DNA from: an uncultured Oscillospiraceae bacterium | GTDB lineage: Bacteria; Bacillota; Clostridia; Oscillospirales; Oscillospiraceae | NCBI GenBank assembly: GCA_910579965.1 | Contig: CAJTWF010000014.1 | Span: 1 to 53,933 of the forward strand | Direction: 5' to 3' | Length of the DNA stretch: 53,933 bases | In this document: positions 7,908-15,000 of the stretch, one piece after another | Position numbering within the stretch: position 1 is the stretch's first letter | Layout of the letters: every line of letters starts with the position of its first letter | Notes under the pieces: generated by a model | What the model was told of the DNA's origin: nothing | The model's database searches: none | The model's input: the letters and a program-made list of their open reading frames with translations, nothing else | Made by a program: the position numbers and the translations under genes

Positions 7908-8558
7908 CTATTCCTCCTGCATCTGCTCCAGCTTCAGGAAAAAGTCCTCCGCCAGAGCCAGTATCTCGCCGTCAACCAGGGGCAGGCCCATGTGGGCCAG
8001 CATCTCCCCCAGGCACCGGAACCGGCGCAGGATGTCCTCCCGGGTCCCGGGGTACACCGACGGGGCCAGCCACAGGTTGGGCAGCAGCGTCAGCAGCTCC
8101 GCCAGCTCCTGGGGATACCGGGTGGTGATGGAGCCGTCCGCCAGCCCCTCCTCCATCAGCTCCATGAACAGGGGCGTGGCCAGCTTCTGGTTGTTCTGGA
8201 TGTTCTCCGCCAGAATCCGGGGATTCCGCAGCAGGGGCATGGACTGGCGGCTCAACAGGGACCATTCCGGGGACTGGGTGATCCGGACCACCTCCCGCAT
8301 CTTCTCTAGGCCCGTCAGATCCCGCCGGTTCCGCACCGCCTCGAAGGGGTTGTGGTCTGCGAACATCCGGTTTCCCAGGGCGTCCATGATGTCCTCTTTG
8401 GACTTGAAGTGGTGGTAGATGGCCCCCTTGGTCAGGCCTCCCAGCTGGTCCACAATGTCCTGGATGGTGGTCTGCTCGTAGCCCTTCTCCAAAAACAGGC
8501 GCCTGGACGCCTGGAGGATCTTCTCCACCGTCTCCTCCGGGTACTTGTTCCGGGCCAT
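7908..8558 (-). CDS. TetR/AcrR-family transcriptional regulator
   Basis: A 216-residue regulator. The N-terminal HTH spans about residues 10-55: ILQASRRLFLEKGYEQTT, then DIVDQLGGLTKGAIYHHFKSKEDI, the classic TetR DNA-binding segment. The remaining 150 residues are helical ligand-binding sequence without a specific match. The start at 8558 is preceded by AAGGAGG 6 nt upstream; the frame is open further upstream but crosses the promoter and operator. The matching palindromes at its own promoter and before the MFS gene imply autorepression and control of the pump. Confidence 0.88.
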   Translation of the reverse strand: MARNKYPEETVEKILQASRRLFLEKGYEQTTIQDIVDQLGGLTKGAIYHHFKSKEDIMDALGNRMFADHNPFEAVRNRRDLTGLEKMREVVRITQSPEWSLLSRQSMPLLRNPRILAENIQNNQKLATPLFMELMEEGLADGSITTRYPQELAELLTLLPNLWLAPSVYPGTREDILRRFRCLGEMLAHMGLPLVDGEILALAEDFFLKLEQMQEE

Positions 8559-8587
8559 GGCCCACCTCCTTCCGGCCGGGGGATCGA

Positions 8588-8606
8588 ATACATTCTCGCA
8601 GTATGT
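8588..8606. promoter_or_regulatory. TetR-type operator O2 (tetR promoter)
   Basis: ATACAT-N7-GTATGT on the plus strand. It lies just downstream of the -10 of the tetR promoter, where a bound repressor would block transcription start. Confidence 0.68.
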
Positions 8607-8611
8607 TTTGG

Positions 8612-8640
8612 AGTATAGCAAAAAAATCCCGGTCTGTCAA
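8612..8640 (-). promoter_or_regulatory. Consensus promoter of tetR
   Basis: TTGACA (complement of 8635-8640), a 17-bp spacer and TATACT (complement of 8612-8617). Confidence 0.8.
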
Positions 8641-8664
8641 GCTCTCCTGCGGCGGGATTTTCCG

Positions 8665-9291
8665 CTACGCCCCCTGCCGCCCGATGTGGCCCGCGATGCG
8701 CTGCATAATCATGTCCAGAGCCACCAGGTTGTGGCCGCCCTCCAGGACGATGATGTCCGCGAAGCGCTTGGAGGGCTCAATGAACTGCTCGTGCATGGGC
8801 TTGACCGTGGTGAGGTACTGCTCCACCACCGACTCGATGCTCCGCCCCCGCTCCTTCACGTCCCGGAGGATGCGGCGGAGAATGCGCACGTCCGCGTCCG
8901 TGTCCACGAAGATCTTGATGTCCATCAGATCCCGCAGCTCCGGGTTCTGGAAGATCAGCAGCCCCTCCACGATGATGACGCTGGCGGGCTTGATCTCCAC
9001 GGTTTTGTCCGTGCGGTTGTGGTCTGTGTAGGAGTAGACCGGGCACTGGATGCTCACCCCGGCCCTCAGGGCCTTCAGGTGGCGGACCATCAGATCGGTT
9101 TCAAAGGCGTCCGGGTGGTCATAGTTCTGGCGGCAGCGGACCTCGAAGGGCATTCCGGTCTGGTCCCTGTAGTAGTTGTCGTGGTAGATGACGCCCACCG
9201 CGTCACCGAACCGCTTCTTGATGTGCTCGGTCAGCGTGGTCTTGCCGCTGCCGGTGCCGCCGGCGATGCCGATAAAAATTGTGTCAGTCAT
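8665..9291 (-). CDS. udk: Uridine kinase
   Basis: A 208-residue nucleoside kinase of normal length that phosphorylates uridine and cytidine to UMP and CMP for pyrimidine salvage. It has the P-loop GIAGGTGSGKTTL (residues 8-20), the substrate segment YHDNYYRD, NYDHPDAFET, PVYSYTDHNRT, VIIVEGLLIF and the lid RRILRDVKERGRS. Every Udk hallmark is present. The ATG at 9291 follows GGGAGG. It is expressed from its own promoter, divergent from the zinc-ribbon/Ig gene. Confidence 0.95.
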   Translation of the reverse strand: MTDTIFIGIAGGTGSGKTTLTEHIKKRFGDAVGVIYHDNYYRDQTGMPFEVRCRQNYDHPDAFETDLMVRHLKALRAGVSIQCPVYSYTDHNRTDKTVEIKPASVIIVEGLLIFQNPELRDLMDIKIFVDTDADVRILRRILRDVKERGRSIESVVEQYLTTVKPMHEQFIEPSKRFADIIVLEGGHNLVALDMIMQRIAGHIGRQGA

Positions 9292-9339
9292 AGCGCGTCC
9301 TCCCCCAAATTCCCTGGATTTCGACAGGGTTTCCCCTTT

Positions 9340-9368
9340 ATTATAGAGTCAGCGGCGCAGAAAAGCAA
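9340..9368 (-). promoter_or_regulatory. Promoter of udk
   Basis: TTGCTT (complement of 9363-9368), 17 bp, and TATAAT (complement of 9340-9345). Confidence 0.7.
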
Positions 9369-9414
9369 GGCGGCGGGGGAACATTTTTTCCCAAATCCCG
9401 TCAAAACTGAAAAA

Positions 9415-9449
9415 TGGCGGTTGACTACCGCCAAAAAACTAGGTATTAT
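9415..9449 (+). promoter_or_regulatory. Promoter of the zinc-ribbon/Ig gene with palindrome over the -35
   Basis: TTGACT at 9421-9426, 17 bp, and TATTAT at 9444-9449. TGGCGG (9415-9420) and CCGCCA (9428-9433) form a perfect 6-bp inverted repeat that encloses the -35, a plausible repressor site. Confidence 0.65.
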
Positions 9450-9487
9450 GTAAAATGAGAGCATATACGTAAAGGAGGAACCCACCT

Positions 9488-10396
9488 ATGAACAACCGCC
9501 AGTGCCCCAAGTGCGGCGAAGAATATTCGGATACATACCGGACCTGCCCCTTCTGCGAGGAGGAGGCGGCCATAAAAAAGGGCAGGCCCCTGCGCCGCCG
9601 GAGCGGCAAGCGGGTGGAGAAGCGCCAGCGGGACAGCAGCGGCGGCGCGGGCGGGATCATGCTGCTGCTGACCGGGGTGATTATCCTGGGCGTGGTGGGC
9701 TACGTCTTTTTCGGCGAGCAGGTGGCGGACGCCATGGGCATCCGCTCGGACCCGGTCCAGGCGGACGAGGACCCGGCCGCGGACCCGCCCCCCGCCAAAC
9801 CCGAGGAGGACGAGCCCGCCCAGCCGGACCCGGCCCCCGGCAGCACGGACCAGCCCGCAGCCCCTGCGGAGGGGGACCAGACCAATCCGTCCGGTGGGGA
9901 CGCACCCGCCCAGCCGGACGTCCCGCCGGAGCCCGCCGGTCCCCTGACCCTCTCCCAGACCTCCTTCTCCATTGCCGCCGGGGAGACCGCCCTGCTCACC
10001 ACCAGCGGCGGCGCCGGGGAGGTGAGCTGGTCCTCCTCCAATGAGAACATCGCAACCGTGGAGGGGGGATCCGTCACCGGCAAGGCCGGCGGCACGGTCA
10101 CCATCACCGCTACGGCCGGGGAGGAGAGCGTGGCCTGCACGGTCACCATCACCGGCGATCCCTGGGTCAGCGACGCCAAGCTGAGTCTGAACAAGGCCGA
10201 CTTCACCTTCGGCTCCTCGGAGACCGTGCAGCTGAAGGTCAAGGGCACCGACAGCCCCGCCGTCTGGTCCAGCGCCAACACCGCCGTGGCCACGGTCAGC
10301 GAGAGCGGCTTGGTCAAGTGGGCCGGCAAGGGCACCACCACCGTCACCGCCACTGTGGACGGCCAGACCCTGGAGTGCATTGTCCGGGGGAAATGA
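9488..10396 (+). CDS. Zinc-ribbon, single-pass membrane protein with two Ig-like (BIG2-type) domains
   Basis: A 302-residue protein. An N-terminal zinc ribbon uses C6-P-K-C9 and C20-P-F-C23. A basic stretch (about 30-50) and one transmembrane helix (about 57-76) follow, then a Pro/Asp/Glu-rich linker (about 85-150), then two beta-sandwich repeats (about 153-225 and 228-302). The repeats carry the BIG2-like signatures WSSSNENIATVEGGSVTGKAGG and WSSANTAVATVSESGLVKW. This predicts a cytoplasmic ribbon, a spacer and extracellular Ig domains for adhesion or wall contact. The function is unknown. AAAGGAGG precedes the ATG. Transcription probably ends at the hairpin at 10644. Confidence 0.75.
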   Translation: MNNRQCPKCGEEYSDTYRTCPFCEEEAAIKKGRPLRRRSGKRVEKRQRDSSGGAGGIMLLLTGVIILGVVGYVFFGEQVADAMGIRSDPVQADEDPAADPPPAKPEEDEPAQPDPAPGSTDQPAAPAEGDQTNPSGGDAPAQPDVPPEPAGPLTLSQTSFSIAAGETALLTTSGGAGEVSWSSSNENIATVEGGSVTGKAGGTVTITATAGEESVACTVTITGDPWVSDAKLSLNKADFTFGSSETVQLKVKGTDSPAVWSSANTAVATVSESGLVKWAGKGTTTVTATVDGQTLECIVRGK

Positions 10397-10399
10397 GCA

Positions 10400-10642
10400 T
10401 AAGAGCCTGTTTAGCATCTCCCCGCGCCTGTCTTGGCGGCGTATTTTCCGCCCTGACTTCGTTATAGATTCTGCAACGGCCCCATCGAGGGGCCGTGCAG
10501 AATTGAATTGTGCATGACCGCTCGATGCGGTCATTGCACAATCGTTCCTTGCCATCCGTCAGGATGCCTGCGGATTTTTGCCTTGCAGGGCAAAAAATCC
10601 TCTCGCCAATCCAAACACGTTGAGATGCTAAACAGGCTCTAA
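10400..10642 (+). mobile_element. MITE-like inverted-repeat element, copy 1 (237 bp, with extra hairpin module)
   Basis: The element proper is 10403-10639. The ends match as perfect inverted repeats for 18 bp (GAGCCTGTTTAGCATCTC on the left, its complement on the right), flanked by TAA at 10400-10402 and 10640-10642, a probable target duplication. There is no coding capacity. It shares its left ~60 bp and right ~95 bp with copy 3 (45490-45649, opposite orientation) with only a handful of differences. About 79 bp at 10465-10543 are absent from copy 3 and fold into two hairpins (10468-10503 and 10507-10542). The shared core contains TTTTTGCC/GGGCAAAAA, a terminator-like stem. Confidence 0.82.
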
Positions 10643-10643
10643 G

Positions 10644-10669
10644 AAAAAGCGCCCGTCCGGGCGCTTTTT
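10644..10669. terminator. Bidirectional intrinsic terminator
   Basis: AAAAAGCGCCCG at 10644-10655 pairs with CGGGCGCTTTTT at 10658-10669, giving U-tracts in both directions. It serves the zinc-ribbon/Ig gene (plus) and the VOC gene (minus). Confidence 0.85.
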
Positions 10670-10730
10670 CCGCAGGTATCACGCCCCTTTGGGGGAGGCA
10701 TCCGCCCAGAGCGGGCAATTCCTGCCGTAA

Positions 10731-11141
10731 CTATATTGGGTTGGCGCTTCCGATTTCCAGCAGATTGCCCTCCGGGTCCGCCACATAAAAGTTGCGGATG
10801 CCAAAGGGGTAGGTGATGGGCGCCCCTGTTGGAAACGCCACGTCCAGCCTGGACAGCCGCTCATACTCCGCGTCCACATCGGCAAAGCTGGGCAGCCAGA
10901 GCGCGATTTCAAAGGTCTGGTTGATCCCCGCCGGCGGAACATAGTCCACGCCGATTGACTTGACAAATTCCTCCCGGCTGTACATAAACAGAGACAATTC
11001 GCCGCTTGCCGTTTCAAAGTCCGCAAACGCGCCGCCGTCCCACTGGGTGTGAAGGCCCAGGACGTCTCTATAGAATCGGACCATGTTCTCCATGTTCCCG
11101 GCCAGCAGACCGACGCCGGCGCGCACTTCCTTCCCCTTCAT
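10731..11141 (-). CDS. VOC (glyoxalase/bleomycin-resistance fold) family protein
   Basis: A 136-residue protein with two VOC beta-alpha-beta-beta-beta modules. The first begins GVGLLAGNMENMVRFYRDVLGL; the second ends with NFYVADPEGNLLEIGS, where the Glu is a usual metal ligand. Members include glyoxalases, isomerases and drug-binding resistance proteins; the substrate cannot be told. The ATG at 11141 is preferred because AGGAGG is 8 nt upstream; an ATG two codons earlier is too close. It follows the lipid-kinase gene by about 20 bp on the same strand. Confidence 0.8.
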   Translation of the reverse strand: MKGKEVRAGVGLLAGNMENMVRFYRDVLGLHTQWDGGAFADFETASGELSLFMYSREEFVKSIGVDYVPPAGINQTFEIALWLPSFADVDAEYERLSRLDVAFPTGAPITYPFGIRNFYVADPEGNLLEIGSANPI

Positions 11142-11162
11142 TGTCATGACCTCCTCTTGTAG

Positions 11163-12047
11163 TTATAACAGAAAAGTGAGCCGCCGGGGGATGTTCCGGA
11201 TTTCCACCTCCTCCGCACCGGCCCCATACTCCCCGTCCAGGGTCCAGGGGAAGCCCTCGGGGGTGGCCACGGTGACGGAGGACACGTGGCGGAACACCAC
11301 GCCCCCGCCGCCGAAGTCCTGGAGCACCAGACTGCGGACAAGGGCCTGGAGCTCCGCGGCGCTGGTGGGGTTGGGGATGAGGAGCATCTCAAAGAGGCCG
11401 TCGTCCAGCACCACCTTCTCCTTTTGCAGCTTCATGAGCCCGCCCACGCTGGTGGCGTTGGTGACCGCGCCGAAGAGGAAGCTGCCGTCGAAGATCTCCT
11501 CCTCCGTGGTCACCGTGGCCCGGTAGGGCCGCAGGGTGGACAGATCCTTCACCCCCTCCAGCAGGTAGGCCAGGTGTCCCAGATCGTTCTTGATGGACTG
11601 GGGCGCGCTGTAGGAGGCCCGGGTAAAGGCCCCGAAGGAGGCCACGTAGACAAAGGGCCGGCCGTTGAAGGACCCCACGTCCAGGGCGCGGCCCTGGCTG
11701 GCGGTGATGCGCCGGGCGGTCTGGGCCGGGTCCGGGGAGAGCTCCAGGCTGGCGGCAAAGTCGTTGGTGCTGCCGCCGGGGATGTACCCCAGGGGCGGGG
11801 GATCGGGGAGGCGCATGAGGCCGCTGACCGTCTCGTTGAGGGTGCCGTCCCCGCCGCAGCAGACAATGCGGTCATACCGTGCCCCCTCCGCCTCCGCCAG
11901 CTCCGCGGCGTGGCCCGGGTGGGTGGTCTGGCGCACGGAGACCAGATAGCCCTCCTGGCCGAAGTGGGCCACCGCCTCGAACAGGGGACCCATGGACCGG
12001 GTGCGCCCGGCCCGGGGGTTGACAATGAACAGGAGCGTCTTTGCCAT
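11163..12047 (-). CDS. Diacylglycerol/lipid kinase family protein (YegS/BmrU type)
   Basis: A 294-residue member of the DagK-catalytic family, which phosphorylates diacylglycerol or related lipids with ATP. It has VNPRAGRTRS near the N-terminus, the nucleotide-binding CCGGDGTLNETVSG at about residue 60 and the substrate-loop GYIPGGSTNDFA. The C-terminal domain is a beta sandwich with DDGLFEMLLI and LDGEYG. The ATG at 12047 (MAKTLLFIVNPRAG) fits the family start; an in-frame ATG eight codons upstream has no ribosome site. It is divergent from the AI-2E permease and in an operon with the VOC gene. Confidence 0.88.
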   Translation of the reverse strand: MAKTLLFIVNPRAGRTRSMGPLFEAVAHFGQEGYLVSVRQTTHPGHAAELAEAEGARYDRIVCCGGDGTLNETVSGLMRLPDPPPLGYIPGGSTNDFAASLELSPDPAQTARRITASQGRALDVGSFNGRPFVYVASFGAFTRASYSAPQSIKNDLGHLAYLLEGVKDLSTLRPYRATVTTEEEIFDGSFLFGAVTNATSVGGLMKLQKEKVVLDDGLFEMLLIPNPTSAAELQALVRSLVLQDFGGGGVVFRHVSSVTVATPEGFPWTLDGEYGAGAEEVEIRNIPRRLTFLL

Positions 12048-12105
12048 AGCGTAACTGCCTTTCCAATCCAACAGATGAAAATTTTGTTAATTCTTTTCTA
12101 AGTTG

Positions 12106-12157
12106 AGTATAACATATTTAAGAGAGTATTGCAATCTCGGAAAAAGTTGAGTATGAT
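12106..12157. promoter_or_regulatory. Divergent promoter pair sharing one -35 hexamer
   Basis: TTGCAA at 12129-12134 is its own reverse complement. Read on the minus strand, it is 17 bp from TATACT (complement of 12106-12111), serving the lipid kinase. Read on the plus strand, it is 17 bp from TATGAT (12152-12157), serving the AI-2E permease. Confidence 0.7.
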
Positions 12158-12198
12158 GGGATGAGAACGAAACACGTCGAGGAGGCACGCAAACGATT

Positions 12199-13422
12199 AT
12201 GAAGAAGGACAACCACTATTTTGCCTGGGGGCTGACGGCGGTGGCCGTGGTGTGCGCCGTCATGCTGATCTACGATCTGGTCTTCCGGGACAGCATCGTC
12301 TTGGCCTACACCAAGAAGATGATCTCCATTCTGGCGCCTATTCTCTACGGCTTCGCCATGGCCTACCTGCTGGCCCCCATTGTCAACTGGTTTGAGCGGG
12401 CCATCTTCCGCCGGGGCGGGAGCAAGGCCACGCCCACGGCCCTGCGCTTTGCGTCCATCCTGCTGACGTGGGTGGTGGTGTTCGCCCTGCTCTACGGCCT
12501 GATGAGCATCCTGCTGCCGGAACTGGTGAGCAGCATCAAGCAGCTGGCCGCCAACGCCAAGGGCTACTACGACACCATTGAGGCGTGGAGCATCCGCCTG
12601 CTCAACAACAACCCGGAGCTGGCCCGGCAGGCCCAGGAGCTGTTCAACCAGTACTACCAGGACGCGCTGCTGTGGATCAACCGGAACGTGGTGCCCCAGC
12701 TTCAGGCGGCGGTGTTGGCCGTCACCGGCGGCGTGCTGGGCGTGCTGACCTTCTTCAAGAACCTGTTCATCGGCGTGATGGTCTCCCTGTACCTGCTGGG
12801 GGCCAAGGAGAACTTCTCCGCCATCAGCTGCCGTCTGTGCTACACCCTGCTCAGTGAGGACAGGGCCTCCTGGTTCATCCGGGGCGTGAAGGCCACGGAC
12901 CGGATCTTCTCCGGCTTTGTCCGGGGCAAGCTGCTGGACTCCCTGATTATCGGCATTCTCTGCTTCTTTTTCTCCAGTCTCTTCAAGTTCCCCTACGCGC
13001 CGCTGGTCAGCGTGGTGGTGGGCGTGACCAACATCATCCCCTTCTTCGGGCCCTTCCTGGGGGCCATCCCCAGCGCGTTCCTCATCCTGTTGGACAGCCC
13101 CATCAAGTGCCTGTATTTCATCGTCTTCATCCTGGCCCTCCAGCAGTTTGACGGCAACATCCTGGGTCCCAAGATCCTGGGGGACAGCACGGGCATCTCC
13201 GGGTTTTGGGTCATCGTGGCCATCCTGGTGGGCGGCGGACTGTGGGGCGTGGCCGGCATGTTCCTGGGCGTGCCCATTTTCGCCTGCATCTACGCCGGGG
13301 TGAAGTCCTACTCCACCTACCGGCTGAGCAGGAAGGGTCTGCCGGTGTCCACGGCCAGCTACGCCACCCACCAGCCGGTGTGGCCGGAGGACCGGACCGA
13401 GCCCCCGGCGGGCGGGCAGTGA
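12199..13422 (+). CDS. AI-2E family transporter (permease)
   Basis: A 407-residue membrane protein of the AI-2E (YdiK/PerM/TqsA) family with about 8 hydrophobic segments. N-terminal helices include MLIYDLVF and ILAPILYGFAMAYLLAPIVNW. A central amphipathic region (about 115-175) is typical of the family. The signature VVGVTNIIPFFGPFLGAIPS lies at about residues 272-292, and FWVIVAILVGGGLWGVAGMFLGVP near the end. The family holds AI-2 exporters and Na+/H+ antiporter-like proteins, so the substrate is open. GAGGAGG lies about 12 nt upstream of the ATG. The C-terminal tail is polar and Pro-rich. Confidence 0.88.
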   Translation: MKKDNHYFAWGLTAVAVVCAVMLIYDLVFRDSIVLAYTKKMISILAPILYGFAMAYLLAPIVNWFERAIFRRGGSKATPTALRFASILLTWVVVFALLYGLMSILLPELVSSIKQLAANAKGYYDTIEAWSIRLLNNNPELARQAQELFNQYYQDALLWINRNVVPQLQAAVLAVTGGVLGVLTFFKNLFIGVMVSLYLLGAKENFSAISCRLCYTLLSEDRASWFIRGVKATDRIFSGFVRGKLLDSLIIGILCFFFSSLFKFPYAPLVSVVVGVTNIIPFFGPFLGAIPSAFLILLDSPIKCLYFIVFILALQQFDGNILGPKILGDSTGISGFWVIVAILVGGGLWGVAGMFLGVPIFACIYAGVKSYSTYRLSRKGLPVSTASYATHQPVWPEDRTEPPAGGQ

Positions 13423-13566
13423 CCGTCCAGCGGGAGGGAAACAAAGCGGGAGCGTCTGGGGAGGACCTGGGCGCTCCTTTCTCTGAAAGCTACCGGCGCC
13501 GGCGGCATACTTTGCTTGCAGTAAGGCGAGGTGTTTGCCTCGCGGATGGGTTGATTCCGTTTTGTC

Positions 13567-13596
13567 GGGGGATTTCATCTTTGGGTGAAATCCCCC
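13567..13596 (+). terminator. Hairpin after the AI-2E gene, probable weak terminator
   Basis: A perfect 11-bp stem with an 8-base loop, followed by AATGCTCTCTT. The T-content is low. Confidence 0.45.
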
Positions 13597-13605
13597 AATG
13601 CTCTC

Positions 13606-13634
13606 TTGGCAAACCATTGCCGGGAGTGTATACT
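13606..13634 (+). promoter_or_regulatory. Promoter of the DUF3810 gene
   Basis: TTGGCA at 13606-13611, 17 bp, and TATACT at 13629-13634. Confidence 0.7.
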
Positions 13635-13742
13635 GTATGTCAGAAAATTTCTCACAGGGGGACCATTAACAGCGGACGTGGGGCCGGAGGAGGCCGCAGA
13701 ACAGATTTATCAGGACGTGACGGCGGAGTAGGAGGACAGGCC

Positions 13743-14822
13743 ATGAGGGCATTTTTCAAGCGGCATCTGGGGGTACATATCTGGCTTCTGGGCGTACTGG
13801 CCCTGTTCGCCCTGTACTGGGCGGGCGTCAGCAGCCCGGCGGCGGCCAACGCGGTCTGCGCTGTCACCCAGCGCCTCAAGGACGGTTATGCGGGACTGTG
13901 GTACCTGTTCCCCTTCTCGGTGGTGGAGTGGTTCTACGCGGCCTTTATCCTGGGCTCCCTGGCGTGGCTGGCGATTCTCCTCCGCCGCCTGCTGGTCCGG
14001 CGGGAGGGCCGGGGCCATGCCGCCTACGGCGGCCTGCTGGGTCTGGCCTGCCTGTTTCTCACCGCCTACGGGTTCTACTGCGTCATGTGGGGGGTCAACT
14101 ACTACGCCGACGGCTTCCAGGTCAAGAGCGGCGTATACGCCCGGCCGGTGGCGGTGGAGGAGCTGGAGCGGGTGACGGCCCGCTTTGTCCGGGGGCTGGA
14201 GGAGACGGCGGACCAGGTGGCCCGGGACGGGGACGGCCTGTTCGCCGTGGACCGGGAGGACATCTTTGAGGCCAGCCCAGAGATCTATGAGAACCTCTCC
14301 CGGGAGTTCCCCTTTCTCGCCAGGCGGGACCGGGTGCCCAAGAAGATGTTCTTCTCCCGGCTGTTCTCGGCCATGAACTTCACCGGCTTCTACAGCCCCT
14401 ACACCGGGGAGTCCAGCCTGAACGTGGACAGCCCCGCCTGCCTGCAGCCGGCCAACATCGCCCACGAGCTGGCCCACCAGCGGGGCATTGCCTCGGAGCA
14501 GGAGTGCAACTTCCTGGCCATCGCCGCCGCCACATCCTCGGAGGACCCGGTCTATCAGTACTCCGGCTATCTTATGGGGTACATCCACCTGTCCAACGCC
14601 CTCTACCGGGCGGACCCGGCCCGGTGGGAGCGGACATGCGGGGACCTGCCGGAGACGGTGCGGGCGGACCTGCGCTATCACAGCGCCTACTGGGACCAGT
14701 TCGAGGGCCTCACCGCCAAGGTGAGCAAGGCGGTCTATGACAGCGCCCTGAAGTCCTACGGCCAGGCCGACGGCATCCAGAGCTACGGCACGGTGGTGGA
14801 CCTGCTGACCGCATACTACTAA
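13743..14822 (+). CDS. DUF3810 family membrane-bound metalloprotease-like protein
   Basis: A 359-residue protein. Three hydrophobic segments near the N-terminus (about 10-30, 58-80, 98-115) precede a soluble domain with a zinc-peptidase motif HELAH at about residues 241-245, followed by QRGIASEQECNF where a Glu could be the third ligand. DUF3810 proteins share this layout; to my knowledge no substrate has been established. The ATG at 13743 follows AGGAGG by 7 nt; the longer open frame upstream crosses the promoter. The stop codon TAA coincides with the flank of an inverted-repeat element, so the usual terminator region has been replaced by that insertion. Confidence 0.8.
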   Translation: MRAFFKRHLGVHIWLLGVLALFALYWAGVSSPAAANAVCAVTQRLKDGYAGLWYLFPFSVVEWFYAAFILGSLAWLAILLRRLLVRREGRGHAAYGGLLGLACLFLTAYGFYCVMWGVNYYADGFQVKSGVYARPVAVEELERVTARFVRGLEETADQVARDGDGLFAVDREDIFEASPEIYENLSREFPFLARRDRVPKKMFFSRLFSAMNFTGFYSPYTGESSLNVDSPACLQPANIAHELAHQRGIASEQECNFLAIAAATSSEDPVYQYSGYLMGYIHLSNALYRADPARWERTCGDLPETVRADLRYHSAYWDQFEGLTAKVSKAVYDSALKSYGQADGIQSYGTVVDLLTAYY

Positions 14823-14986
14823 GAACCTCTATTCACAACCGTTGAACGCTGTCTGTCCGGTCTTTTTCCCGTCATACTGTGTCGATTTCCCTTGCAATCC
14901 GTCAGGATTGCTGCGGAAAATCTCCTTGTCTGGCAGGAAAAATCCTCGCCCATCCAGCATTCCCCGGCTATGAATACAGGTTCTAA
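14820..14986 (+). mobile_element. MITE-like inverted-repeat element, copy 2 (161 bp, diverged)
   Basis: The element proper is 14823-14983. The ends GAACCT/AGGTTC continue as an imperfect inverted repeat for about 20 bp, flanked by TAA on both sides (14820-14822 is the DUF3810 stop, 14984-14986). The core, with CTTGC-ATCCGTCAGGAT and AAAATCCTCGCC-ATCCA, is recognisably the same family and orientation as copy 1 but strongly diverged. Its right end abuts the AAGGAGG of trmO. Confidence 0.7.
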
Positions 14987-15000
14987 AAAGGAGGCGTTCC

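Larger units (their letters stand above)
13423..13742. other. Gene-free stretch, 320 bp
   Basis: No supported ORF. It contains a small GCGAGG/CCTCGC hairpin near 13527-13543, a perfect 11-bp stem (GGGGGATTTCA at 13567-13577 with 13586-13596) that may end the AI-2E transcript although its U-tract is poor, and the promoter of the DUF3810 gene. Confidence 0.6.
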
